This document shows, piece after piece, positions 9,138 through 16,697 of a stretch of DNA of 41,239 bases. The stretch covers positions 1 to 41,239 of the forward strand of contig CAUJFI010000178.1 in the NCBI GenBank assembly GCA_963170125.1, given 5' to 3'. The notes beneath the pieces are model-generated. The model saw nothing but the letters and a program-made list of their open reading frames with translations, was not told the origin of the DNA and ran no database searches. Both the position numbers and the translations under genes were made by a program. How positions within the stretch are numbered: position 1 is the stretch's first letter; each line of letters begins with the position of its first letter. This DNA is from Deinococcota bacterium (lineage in GTDB: Bacteria; Deinococcota; Deinococci; Deinococcales; Trueperaceae).

Positions 9138-9559
9138 CCCCCTTCGTCGCCGCCGTCGTAGTCCTTCTCGCGCTCTTCGGCGCCGCGCTCGCGGCCGCCG
9201 GCGCGTACGGGTTGCTGCGGCTGCGCTCCTTCTACGAGCGCGCCCATCCGGCGACGCTGGCGGCCACCCTCGGCGCCACGTCCATCCTGCTGGCCGCGCT
9301 CCTCTTCTACTCCACGTCCGCCGGCAGGCTCCTCCCCAAGGCGCTGCTCTTGATCGTGTTCATCCCCCTCGTGAACCCTGTCACGACCATGCTCCTGGCG
9401 CGTGCGGCGCTCTCCCGTGACAGGGCGAAGCGGCGCCTCGCGCCCGTAGCGACCGGGAGCGCCGACGAGGACTGGCTGCGGGAGGCCGACGAACTCGTCC
9501 GTGCGCAGGCCGAAGCGGCGAAGCAGCCGGCCGTACGAGAGGACGACGGTGGCGCGTGA
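9134..9559 (+). CDS. mrpG: Mrp antiporter subunit G
   Basis: A 141-residue MnhG/MrpG protein with three membrane helices (about 5-27, 40-60 and 65-90). It carries the conserved GAYGLLRLRSFYERAHPATLAATLGA segment and a VNPVTTMLLARAAL stretch in helix 3. The C-terminal 45 residues are a charged, Ala/Glu-rich cytoplasmic tail ending in REDDGGA. The GTG start overlaps mrpF, and its own last codons overlap the GTG of the following MFS gene, so the antiporter operon carries straight on into that transporter. Confidence 0.92.
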   Translation: MTPFVAAVVVLLALFGAALAAAGAYGLLRLRSFYERAHPATLAATLGATSILLAALLFYSTSAGRLLPKALLLIVFIPLVNPVTTMLLARAALSRDRAKRRLAPVATGSADEDWLREADELVRAQAEAAKQPAVREDDGGA

Positions 9560-10785
9560 AGCGGGGCAGGTCCGGCCTGGGCAGCTGGCAACTCCTGGGT
9601 CTCGGCGTAGGCGCGGCTAGTCTGGCCATCACCTGGGGCCTCTACAACAACTTCATGCCGCTGCTTCTACGGGACTACGTGCGCTCGAGCGGCATGCGCG
9701 GCGCCATCATGGGCCTCGACAACGTGATGGCCATGATCCTCCTCCCGCTACTCGGCACGTGGTCCGACAGGATCGACGGCCCGCTCGGCAAGCGTCTGCC
9801 CTTCCTGCTCGTAAGCATGCCGCTGGCCGCCGTCCTGTTCGCGCTCCTACCGTTCGCGAAGGCCGCCTTCTGGACGCTCCTGGCGGTCGACGTCGCGTTC
9901 CTCCTCACCATGACCGCCTTTCGCGCACCGCTCGCCGCGCTCATGCCCGATCACGTCCCGCCCAGCGGCAGACCCCACGCCAACGCGGTCCTCACCATGC
10001 TGGGGGCCGTCGGGGGCGCCATCGGCCTCCTCTTCGTCGCCCCGATGGCGGACGTGGCGCCCTGGTTCCCGTTCGCCGTGGCCGGCGCCGTCATCCTCGC
10101 GGCGCTGTTCGCCGTGCGGGCGGCCACGGAGCCGCACCCGCCCTACGTCAGCGCCGGCGTCATCCAGGAAGACGCGCCCCTGCTCGGTGGCCTGGTCCGC
10201 GACGCCGCCGCGGTCTTGCGCGACCGGAAGGGCGGCATCCTCCTGGTGCTGGTGGCCGTGTTCTTCGCCTTCTTCGGCTACTCGGCGCTGGAAGCGCAGT
10301 TCAGCACGTTCGCCACGGAGGAGTTCGGTCTGACCGGCGGCAGCTCGGGGATGATCATGGGCGTGACCATCGCCGGCTTCGTGGTGATGGCGCTGCCGGC
10401 CGCCCGGCTCGCACGCCGCCTCGGCGAGCTGAACACCATGCGTCTCGGCGCATCGCTCCTCGCCCTCTGGCTGCTCGTGGCCACGCTGACCGCCGACCCC
10501 GCCACCCTCTCCATCTGGCTCGGACTGGGCGGCGCGTCATGGGCGTTCGTACTCGTGCCGGCGTACCCCTTGGTCGTGAACCAGGGAGGCGAGGACCGGG
10601 TCGGCTTCTACACGGGCATCTACTACCTGTTCGGCTCGGCGGCCGCGATCCTGGCCCCCAGCTCGGTCGGTGCGGCCATGGACCTGCTGGGCAACGGCGT
10701 GCTCCTCCCGGCGGTGGCCGTGAGCATGGCCATCACGGCCGCGACCCTGACCTTCGCCATGCGCTCGCGCCTGAGGCGGGGGTAG
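9556..10785 (+). CDS. MFS transporter (GPH/SLC45-like) coupled to the Mrp operon
   Basis: A 409-residue major facilitator protein with about 12 hydrophobic segments. The motif at about 57-78 (LPLLGTWSDRIDGPLGKRLPFL) is the loop 2-3 signature typical of sugar-cation symporters of the GPH/SLC45 kind. FLLTMTAFRAPLAALMPD at about 115-132 also resembles that group. The substrate is unknown; a sugar or glycoside is the best guess. The GTG start lies in a GTGA overlap with mrpG, so it is translated with the antiporter. A cation-coupled symporter next to a Na+/H+ antiporter would make sense, but this is inference. Confidence 0.85.
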   Translation: MKRGRSGLGSWQLLGLGVGAASLAITWGLYNNFMPLLLRDYVRSSGMRGAIMGLDNVMAMILLPLLGTWSDRIDGPLGKRLPFLLVSMPLAAVLFALLPFAKAAFWTLLAVDVAFLLTMTAFRAPLAALMPDHVPPSGRPHANAVLTMLGAVGGAIGLLFVAPMADVAPWFPFAVAGAVILAALFAVRAATEPHPPYVSAGVIQEDAPLLGGLVRDAAAVLRDRKGGILLVLVAVFFAFFGYSALEAQFSTFATEEFGLTGGSSGMIMGVTIAGFVVMALPAARLARRLGELNTMRLGASLLALWLLVATLTADPATLSIWLGLGGASWAFVLVPAYPLVVNQGGEDRVGFYTGIYYLFGSAAAILAPSSVGAAMDLLGNGVLLPAVAVSMAITAATLTFAMRSRLRRG

Positions 10786-10826
10786 CGGCCGGCCGCTGCG
10801 GCGCCGGATCCCGCCTGGAGTTCCAG

Positions 10827-10949
10827 CGGTCAGGCGCGCTGCCCACTATGCGCGTCGGCGCGTCGCTCCTCGCGCTGCGGGTCGTCAGCACGACGTTCGT
10901 GAGGGAGCCCACCACCCGGGCGGTCTGGTTGGAGCTTGGCGGCACCCAT
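10827..10949 (+). pseudogene. Decayed fragment resembling an internal segment of the MFS transporter
   Basis: Translating from 10827 gives RSGALPTMRVGASLLALR and continues to a conserved WLELGG at about 10928-10945. The same order occurs in the upstream MFS gene at about 10417-10548 (RLGELNTMRLGASLLALW ... WLGLGG). About half of some 35 aligned residues are identical without gaps. No start, stop or flanking helices of a transporter remain. It is probably the remains of a tandem paralogue or a partial duplication; chance similarity of Leu/Ala-rich text is the alternative. The rest of 10786-11082 holds nothing recognisable. Confidence 0.5.
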
Positions 10950-11082
10950 TCGCCCCATGACTCGTGAACGGAGAGCCCCACTAAACCCAGGGCGCTTCCG
11001 GGTTCACGCGGGGCCGTGAGCTGCAGCGGCGAGCCCCTCTCCTAGCTGATCGTGCCTCACCTGGCGCTTCGCCCAGAACTCC

Positions 11083-12360
11083 TCAGGCGTCGAGTTCGGT
11101 GTCGAGCGACGGCAGCCTCACAGTGAAGCTCGTCCCGCCCCCCGAGACTCGCGCTGGCGTGACGGTCCCGCCGTGCGCCTCCACCAACGCCTTGACGACG
11201 CCGAGCCCGATGCCGGCCCCGCCGCGGGCCGCCTTGCGCGTGAAGTTCTGATCGAAGAGGTGGATGAGCACCTCGTCGTCGAGCCCGGAACCGTCGTCGA
11301 CCACCGTGAGGACCACGGCGTCGTCTTCGCCGTACACGTTCACCCTGACGCCATCCGCGGATGGCGTCGCCTGAACGGCGTTCCTGATCAGGTTCCTTAC
11401 CACCTGGGCTAGGCGCTCCTGGTTACCCACCACTAGGCCGCTGGTCGAGGCCTCGAACCTGACGCCGGGGTACTCGGCGCACACGCGCGCCGCCACCTCG
11501 GCCAGAGCGACCACGCTCAGTTCCACCGGTAGCCGGAGTTCGCCGCGGGCGAGGGTGAGGAGGTCCTGCGAGGTGTGCAGCAGCTCGCGCGCCGCGTCGC
11601 GCGCTGCCCTCAGCTGCGGCGAGGGGTCGTGCGCCGCGAGCGCCTCGAGCTGGCCCGCCACCACCGTCAGCGGCGCCGCCAGCTCGTGGGCCACGCCGGC
11701 CAACGCCTGGCGCTCGTCTCGTTGGCGCTCCCGGATGGCCGTGACCGCTAGCTGGAGGGCCGCCCCCACGCGGCCCACCTCGTCGTTAGCCAGGGGCGGC
11801 AGCTCCAACCGAGGGTCGGCCGGTTGCAACGCGCCTGCCTGTTCCGCGAGCTGCGCCAGTGGCCGCAGCTGGCGGCGCAAGATCACCAAGGCAACCACGC
11901 CGGCGAGTAGCGCGGTGACGCTTGCGGCCAGCAGCAGGCTGGTGCGCAGCGCGTTGCGGGTCGCCAACGCCTCTTCGCCGTCGTAACCGAGCCTGATGGT
12001 GCCGATGGGTACCCTGCCACCGAGGGTCCAGGCGGCGCTCGTCACCAGCACGCGCTTCTCGCCCCACTCCTGCCACCCCTCCCCGAGCGGGATGGGCGGC
12101 GGGTCCCCGGCGGGCACGACGACCAGGCCGTCTGAGCCCACCAGTTGCAGGCTCAGGTGCTCGTAACCCGCGTTCAGGAGGCGCTCCCCCACCGTGGGGT
12201 CCGCCATCAACGACACGACGCGCTGGAGTTCACGCCGCAACAGCGCCGTGAGCTCTTGGGCCTGGTGACGCTCGAAGAGCGCGACGCTCAGGAACACCGA
12301 TGCACCCAGCGACAGCAGCAGCGCCGCCGCCAGGAGCAGGCTCAACCTGAAGCGCAGCAC
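11083..12360 (-). CDS. Membrane sensor histidine kinase
   Basis: A 425-residue HPK1-type kinase. TM1 lies at about 7-29, followed by a roughly 110-residue extracytoplasmic domain, TM2 at about 140-161, a HAMP linker (about 162-215), a HisKA domain with the phospho-acceptor His225 in VAHELAAP, and an ATPase domain with N box (RNLIRNAVQAT), G1 (DDGSGLD) and G2 (GAGIGLGVVKALVEAHGG). The gene lies 6 bp downstream of its response regulator on the same strand, so the two form one two-component pair. The sensed signal is unknown; the co-transcribed acidic exported proteins point to an envelope or cation cue, which is inference. Confidence 0.92.
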   Translation of the reverse strand: MLRFRLSLLLAAALLLSLGASVFLSVALFERHQAQELTALLRRELQRVVSLMADPTVGERLLNAGYEHLSLQLVGSDGLVVVPAGDPPPIPLGEGWQEWGEKRVLVTSAAWTLGGRVPIGTIRLGYDGEEALATRNALRTSLLLAASVTALLAGVVALVILRRQLRPLAQLAEQAGALQPADPRLELPPLANDEVGRVGAALQLAVTAIRERQRDERQALAGVAHELAAPLTVVAGQLEALAAHDPSPQLRAARDAARELLHTSQDLLTLARGELRLPVELSVVALAEVAARVCAEYPGVRFEASTSGLVVGNQERLAQVVRNLIRNAVQATPSADGVRVNVYGEDDAVVLTVVDDGSGLDDEVLIHLFDQNFTRKAARGGAGIGLGVVKALVEAHGGTVTPARVSGGGTSFTVRLPSLDTELDA

Positions 12361-12366
12361 GCCCGC

Positions 12367-13056
12367 CTACACCACCACGTAACCGCGGTTACGCACGGTG
12401 CGGATGACCGCCTCGAGGCCGAGCCCCTTCAGCTTGCGGCGCAGGTTGTACACGAAGACCTCGATGGTGTTGGAGTCGGGCACGTCGGCGCCGTAGAGGC
12501 TGCGTTCGAGGTCCTCCTTGGTGAACACCCTCCCCCGGTACTGCACCAACAACCGCAGTAGCTCGAACTCGCGCTCGGGCAGGTGCAGCGTCTCGCCGCG
12601 GACGGTGCAACTCAGGAGCCGCCGATCCAACTGGAGGTCGCCGTAACTCACCACCGCCTGCACCCCGCGCTCCCGCAGGCGCACGTGCACCCTGGCGAGG
12701 AGCTCGGGCACGCTGAACGGCTTCGTCAAGTAGTCGCTGGCGCCGGCGTACAGGCCGGCGACGCGGCTAGCCACGTCGGAGCGCGCCGTCAGCATGAGGA
12801 GCTGCGCCGTGCCGCTCTCCACCACTTCCGACGCCAGCTCGAGGCCGTCGCCGTCGGGCAGGTTGAGGTCGAGCAGGACGAGGTCGTACCGCCCCGCGGC
12901 AAGCAGCGCGCGTGCCTCGGCCAAGGTCGCTGCGGCCATGGCGGCGTGGCCCGCCAGACGCAACTGTTCGTCCAGGAGCCGGGCCAGCTGGAGGTCGTCC
13001 TCTACCACCAAGATGCGGGCCGCACCCTGCACTGGCGCGGTGGGAATCGGCGCCAC
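12367..13056 (-). CDS. OmpR/PhoB-family response regulator
   Basis: A 229-residue regulator. The receiver domain (about 14-125) has the acidic pair ED at 19-20, phospho-acceptor Asp63 in LLDLNLPDG, switch Thr90 and Lys112 in LTKPF. The winged-helix DNA-binding domain (about 135-229) has the LPEREFELLRLLVQYRGRVFT helix pair and the recognition region SNTIEVFVYNLRRKLK, ending RTVRNRGYVV. The first codon is GTG, 5 bp after the stop of the acidic protein gene upstream, so it belongs to the same transcript. It probably controls its own operon, but no binding repeat could be identified with confidence. Confidence 0.93.
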   Translation of the reverse strand: MAPIPTAPVQGAARILVVEDDLQLARLLDEQLRLAGHAAMAAATLAEARALLAAGRYDLVLLDLNLPDGDGLELASEVVESGTAQLLMLTARSDVASRVAGLYAGASDYLTKPFSVPELLARVHVRLRERGVQAVVSYGDLQLDRRLLSCTVRGETLHLPEREFELLRLLVQYRGRVFTKEDLERSLYGADVPDSNTIEVFVYNLRRKLKGLGLEAVIRTVRNRGYVVV

Positions 13057-13061
13057 GACGC

Positions 13062-13730
13062 TCAGGCGCCGTCTCGCGCGCCGGCGCCGGCGGCGTTGGC
13101 CTCTACGTCATGGTCGTCGCCCTGGAGGGCGCCTTGCGGGTCGTCTTGCTCATCGTCTTGGTCTTGGTCGTCTTGGTCTTGGTCGTCTTGCTCATCGTCT
13201 TCGTCTTGGTCGTCTAGTTCGTCGCCTTCGTCACCTTGTTCGTCCTGTTGGTCCTCTTCCGCGCTGTCGTCATCCTTGTCGGCGTCCGGATCGTCGGCTG
13301 CCGCGCCATCGTCCGTGGCGGGTTGGTCGCCACCCGCTCCCGGTGCCGGCGGTTGGCCGCGGCCAGCCTCGGCCCGCACCAACACGAGGCCGAACCCGCG
13401 ACGGGCGAAGAACTCCGTCAGCCCAACCGCACCGCCCCCCGGTAGTTGCAGGAAGAGCTCGCCAGCAGCGGTCTGCCAACCGATGAGCCGCTCCATGGTG
13501 CCGTCGTCGTTAACGACCAGTAGCACGAAGTCGCGGGTGTCGTCGGCGAGGTCGAGCACCAGCTTCTGCCCCCCGAACAGCCCGTGGCCAAGCAACCGCG
13601 TCCCAGACGGGTCGATGAGGATGGCTTCCGTTGGGGAAGCTGCCCCGCCAGGCCCGGGTTGGGACAGCCCGTAACCGCAGCTGAACACGGCGAACAGCGC
13701 CACCAGCTTCAGTCTGGTCATGAACCGCAT
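13062..13730 (-). CDS. Exported protein with Asp/Gln/Glu-rich repetitive tail (paralogue of the next gene)
   Basis: About 222 residues: signal peptide (about 1-25), an 85-residue globular domain, a Pro/Gly linker, then a tail of about 65 residues made mostly of Asp, Glu and Gln in short units such as DDQDQ. The globular part aligns with the neighbour ending at 13787 (here GTRLLGHGLF and GELFLQLPGGGAVGLTEFF; there GRLVGEGDVD and GELLLVVDGGVLSLAQF), so the two are paralogues. Acidic tails of this kind can bind divalent cations, but there is no RTX or EF-hand pattern. The ATG at 13730 has a GAGG 5 nt upstream; a GTG 6 nt earlier is possible. Function unknown. Confidence 0.75.
   Translation of the reverse strand: MRFMTRLKLVALFAVFSCGYGLSQPGPGGAASPTEAILIDPSGTRLLGHGLFGGQKLVLDLADDTRDFVLLVVNDDGTMERLIGWQTAAGELFLQLPGGGAVGLTEFFARRGFGLVLVRAEAGRGQPPAPGAGGDQPATDDGAAADDPDADKDDDSAEEDQQDEQGDEGDELDDQDEDDEQDDQDQDDQDQDDEQDDPQGALQGDDHDVEANAAGAGARDGA
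13165..13260 (-). repeat. Short tandem codon repeat encoding the Asp/Gln tail
   Basis: On the plus strand this reads as imperfect reiterations of TCTTGGTCG and close variants. On the coding strand these are GAC/CAA/GAT triplets giving DDQDQ units. Such in-frame short repeats can expand or contract by slippage, changing tail length without a frameshift. Confidence 0.6.
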
Positions 13731-13786
13731 GGCCACCTCACCATCAAACCACTACCCGGCACCGTGAGCGCGGGGCGGACCGCTGG

Positions 13787-14323
13787 TCAGTCGTCGTGGT
13801 CATCCTCGTCGTGGTGGTCCCCACCGTCAGCGTCGTGGTCGTTCTCGTCGTTCTCGTCGCCGTGATCGTCCTCGTCGTCATCCAAGTCGCTGCTGTCGTC
13901 GTGGTCGATGTCGTCGTAGTCGGTGGCGTCGTGGTCGGTGGCGTCGTGGTCGAGGTCGTCGTGGTCGAGGTCGTCGTCTACGTCCAAGTCGAGCCGCAGC
14001 CGGGCGCTCGTGGCGAACTGCGCCAGGCTAAGCACCCCGCCGTCGACCACCAGTAGCAACTCTCCGGTCCCCGAGTAATGGGCCTCGTAGCGGACCGCGC
14101 TGCCATCCGGGAAGGTAACAGTGAGGTTCGCGAAGCCGGCCTGATCCGGCAGGACCTCGAAGTCGAGTTCGTTCTCGTCGACGTCCCCTTCTCCCACCAG
14201 CCTACCCGCATCGTCGTGCAGGCGCAGTTGCGTCCCGGGCGGCAAGGTAACGGCTGCGGCGGTGGCCAGGGTCAGGGCGGCGAGTAGGGTCAGGGCGTGT
14301 CTAGTGGCGCGAGACTGCTTCAT
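13787..14323 (-). CDS. Exported protein with Asp/His-rich repetitive tail
   Basis: A 178-residue protein: signal peptide (about 1-25, LTLLAALTLATAAA), an 80-residue domain shared with the downstream paralogue, and a C-terminal tail of about 65 residues that is almost entirely Asp, His and Glu (for example DHDDLDHDATDHD). Asp/His clusters of this density suggest binding of transition-metal or other divalent cations in the envelope; this is inference. A strong AGGAGG lies 7 nt before the ATG. It is the second gene of a minus-strand series DedA, this protein, its paralogue, response regulator, sensor kinase, with gaps of 55, 50, 5 and 6 bp or so. Not a family I recognise. Confidence 0.75.
   Translation of the reverse strand: MKQSRATRHALTLLAALTLATAAAVTLPPGTQLRLHDDAGRLVGEGDVDENELDFEVLPDQAGFANLTVTFPDGSAVRYEAHYSGTGELLLVVDGGVLSLAQFATSARLRLDLDVDDDLDHDDLDHDATDHDATDYDDIDHDDSSDLDDDEDDHGDENDENDHDADGGDHHDEDDHDD
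13889..13980 (-). repeat. Tandem codon repeat encoding the Asp/His tail
   Basis: In plus-strand reading the block contains repeated GTCGTGGTCGAGGTC and GTCGTGGTCGGTGGC units. On the coding strand these are GAC, CAC and GCC triplets. It is independent in sequence from the repeat in the paralogue (His here, Gln there), so the two tails seem to have expanded separately. Confidence 0.6.
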
Positions 14324-14378
14324 GTTTGTCCTCCTGAGATCATGGTCGGCGGAGGCGCTGAAGCGTGCCTGAAGTCCC

Positions 14379-15017
14379 TCAGCGGGAGGAAGCCCGCCGA
14401 CCCCTGACCCTGCGCCACATGCACCAGGCGACGATCGCCAGCCCGAGCGCTAGCCAGAGCGGGCCCTCGAGGCGGTCGATGACGTCGATGATCAGGGCCC
14501 ACCGCTCGCCGAGGAGACAGCCGGCCAGGACGAGCGCTGCGTTCCATAGGACCGTGCCCAGCAGCGTGTAGAACGCGAAGCGCCCGAAGGGCATCCGGGC
14601 CACACCGGCGGGCAGCGAGATGAGGCTGCGCACCCCAGGGACGAACCGGGCCCAGAACACGACCTTGGCGTCGTGCGCCTGGAAGTACGCGAGGGCGTCA
14701 TCGTAGTCGGAGGTCTTGAGGAACACGTAGCGGCCGAAGCGCGAGGTGAGGGCGCGGATGCGGGCGTCGCCCAGGCGCCTGCCAAGCATGTAGAAGGCGG
14801 ACGTGCCTAGGAAACCCCCCAGCGTCGTGGCGGCAATCACCAGCATGACGTCGAGGCGCCCCTCGGCGGCCAGGAAGCCGGCGAACGGCACCACGAACTC
14901 CGACGGTATGGGCGGCACCAGGTTCTCGATGAGAGACAACATGCCGAGCCCGGCGTAGCCGAGCGACTCGACCAAGGCGATCATGATGTTCTTGAGCCCA
15001 TCGAGCAGGCTAGTCAC
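14379..15017 (-). CDS. DedA-family membrane protein
   Basis: A 212-residue integral membrane protein of the DedA family, which is linked to lipid-carrier flipping and envelope homeostasis. Visible signatures are the re-entrant segment ENLVPPIPSEFVVPFAGFLA, the GGFLGTSAFYMLGRRLG helix and the ARFVPGVRSLISLPAGVARMPFGRF signature with the conserved arginines. I prefer the GTG at 15017 because it gives the normal family length and lies 7 nt after TAGCGT, a leaderless-type promoter. A longer frame to the ATG at 15083 would add 22 Pro/Gly-rich residues. It heads the series that includes the acidic exported proteins and the two-component system. Confidence 0.88.
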   Translation of the reverse strand: MTSLLDGLKNIMIALVESLGYAGLGMLSLIENLVPPIPSEFVVPFAGFLAAEGRLDVMLVIAATTLGGFLGTSAFYMLGRRLGDARIRALTSRFGRYVFLKTSDYDDALAYFQAHDAKVVFWARFVPGVRSLISLPAGVARMPFGRFAFYTLLGTVLWNAALVLAGCLLGERWALIIDVIDRLEGPLWLALGLAIVAWCMWRRVRGRRASSR

Positions 15018-15026
15018 GTACGTGAC
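15013..15026. promoter_or_regulatory. 14-bp perfect palindrome at the DedA start (possible operator)
   Basis: GTCACGTACGTGAC is its own reverse complement. It covers the preferred GTG start of the DedA gene and touches the proposed -10 box at 15025-15030. A protein bound here would block initiation of this transcript. Which regulator binds, if any, cannot be told from the sequence. Confidence 0.4.
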
Positions 15027-15030
15027 GCTA
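15025..15030 (-). promoter_or_regulatory. -10 box TAGCGT of a probable leaderless DedA promoter
   Basis: On the minus strand TAGCGT lies 7 nt before the GTG at 15017, with no ribosome binding site between them. Confidence 0.35.
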
Positions 15031-15183
15031 CCCCGGCCGGGGCTGGGGCGTGGCGTGCGCGCCACGCCGGCCGGCTGAGTCATGGCTTCAGGTTCGGTTC
15101 AGCCTGCCGCCTTACAACCTATGCACCGGCCGGTCACCGCCTGGCGCTCGCCTGCGGCGGCGGTCAGGCGGAAGGTGGACGCC

Positions 15184-15996
15184 ATGAACCTCAGTGAGAC
15201 TCGCACCCCCAGCCTAACCAGGCGCCTGGTCAGAACCGCCGACCTGAGCGTCTTCGACACCATCCTCCTGAGCGAGTTGGGAGACGCCGGCCTCATGCGC
15301 AGGGTCGACACGAAGTTCGTCTTCCCGGCCGCATGGCTTCCGGACGTCCTGGAGGGCCTGACCGACAAGTACCGGCTGCTCGAGGTGGCGGGGCGGGCGG
15401 AGCACGATTACGTGACGCTCTATTTCGACACGCCCGCCTTCGACCTGTTCGGCGCCCACCACAGTGGCGTGGCCGACCGCGTGAAGGTGCGGGAGCGCCT
15501 CTACCTCTCGACCAACCAGCTCTTCCTCGAGATCAAGCACCGCAACAACAAGGGCGTGACTAACAAGGTGCGCTCGGAGGCGCGCGCTTGGGCGGCCGCG
15601 CTCGACCCGCAGGAGGTCGTGACGGTAGGCGCGCCGCGCCCTTGGCGGCAGGCTGGCGGCGAACTCGAGCCTGCCCTATGGAACGCCTACCGCCGGGTGA
15701 CCCTGGTGCGAGACGGAGCGCCGGAGCGCGTGACCATCGACACGGGCGTTCGGTTCATGGCGGCGGGTGAACGCTTCGAGTTGAGCGGCTTGGCGATCGC
15801 GGAAGTGAAGCAGCCGCGGGTCGACCGAGGTTCGCCGTTCATGCAGCGCATGCGCGAGTTGGGGGTCCGCAGCGGCGGGTTCAGCAAGTACTGCACGGGC
15901 GTCAGCCTCTTGATGCCAACCGTCAAGCACAACCGCTTCAGGCCCCGGTTGAGGGCCATGGAGCGCGCCATGGGAGGGAAGCAACATGTGGCATGA
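15184..15996 (+). CDS. VTC-domain polyphosphate-polymerase-like protein
   Basis: A 270-residue tunnel-fold protein of the VTC family, related to the catalytic domain that makes polyphosphate from ATP. Basic and acidic tunnel residues typical of the family are visible: RVDTKF at about 39-44, the basic VKVRERLY at about 100-107, FLEIKHRNNKGVTNKVR at about 115-131, AEVKQPR near 205 and the C-terminal KYCTG. The ATG at 15184 has GGAAGG upstream; upstream in-frame ATGs lack this. It overlaps the following DUF4956 gene by 11 nt. VTC plus DUF4956 pairs are common in bacteria; the bacterial product is not firmly established. Confidence 0.88.
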   Translation: MNLSETRTPSLTRRLVRTADLSVFDTILLSELGDAGLMRRVDTKFVFPAAWLPDVLEGLTDKYRLLEVAGRAEHDYVTLYFDTPAFDLFGAHHSGVADRVKVRERLYLSTNQLFLEIKHRNNKGVTNKVRSEARAWAAALDPQEVVTVGAPRPWRQAGGELEPALWNAYRRVTLVRDGAPERVTIDTGVRFMAAGERFELSGLAIAEVKQPRVDRGSPFMQRMRELGVRSGGFSKYCTGVSLLMPTVKHNRFRPRLRAMERAMGGKQHVA

Positions 15997-16618
15997 AGTG
16001 AGCAGTTTCGCGATCGGAGCGGGCATCAACCTCGTAGCAGCGCTGGTGTTGGTTGGGGGCATCTACTACCGCCGCTCGCCGAAGCGTGAGTACGTCTTCT
16101 CGTACCTCACGTTCAACACGGTCATCTACGCCGTCATGGCCCTCCTCACCCGCACGGAACTGAGCATAGGGGTGGGGTTCGGGCTGTTCGCCATCTTCTC
16201 GATCCTGCGCTACCGCACCGAAGCGACGACCTTCAGGGAGATGACGTACCTCTTCGCGGTCATAGCGCTGCCGGTCATCAACGCCATCTTGTTGCCGGGA
16301 GGCGACGTCGTCATGGCCCTGGTGAGCAACGCCATCGTCGTGGCCACCGTGTTCGTGCTGGAGCAGGGTTGGGGGTTCAGCTTCGAGTCGCGGCAGAGCG
16401 TCCGCTACGAACGCCTCGACCTGATCGCCCCCGACCGCAGGCCGGAACTGCTGGCCGACCTGCGCGAGCGCACCGGGCTGCCCGTCGAGGCAGTGGAGAT
16501 CGTGCGCATAGACCTCGTCACCGACGTGGCGGACCTCCAGGTGGTCTACCGCGAACGGCCTGCGGCGGGCACCACGTCGCGGCAGGGCCGCCTCGAGCCG
16601 GAGGCCGGCGCGGCGTAG
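15986..16618 (+). CDS. DUF4956 membrane protein
   Basis: A 210-residue membrane protein with four or five hydrophobic segments (about 9-28, 40-58, 62-75, 89-104, 109-127) and a soluble C-terminal half. The FGLFAIFSILRYRTEATTFREMTYLF segment is the family hallmark. The cytoplasmic part (about 145-195) resembles a small alpha/beta domain. Coupled by overlap to the VTC gene; the two probably act together at the membrane, perhaps like eukaryotic VTC subunits. Function is otherwise unknown. Confidence 0.87.
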   Translation: MWHEVSSFAIGAGINLVAALVLVGGIYYRRSPKREYVFSYLTFNTVIYAVMALLTRTELSIGVGFGLFAIFSILRYRTEATTFREMTYLFAVIALPVINAILLPGGDVVMALVSNAIVVATVFVLEQGWGFSFESRQSVRYERLDLIAPDRRPELLADLRERTGLPVEAVEIVRIDLVTDVADLQVVYRERPAAGTTSRQGRLEPEAGAA

Positions 16619-16697
16619 ACGCTGCATGTTGCCGTGGTTGTGCGGGTACCAGCGAACGCCGCGCGGAGGAACGCGACCACCTCGCCCCACCGCCCGG

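Noticed and set aside
10984..11004. Possible terminator AACCC...GGGTT between the MFS and histidine kinase genes
   Set aside because: The stem is only 5 bp with an 11-nt loop and no U tract, too weak to call.
13796..14056. Val-rich open frame on the plus strand opposite the Asp/His tail
   Set aside because: It is the antisense reading of GAC/CAC repeats (GTC/GTG codons); no start signal or family features.
13062..14323. Reading the Asp-rich tails as RTX or EF-hand calcium-binding domains
   Set aside because: No GGxGxDxUx nonapeptides and no 12-residue EF loop pattern; they are simple low-complexity acidic repeats.
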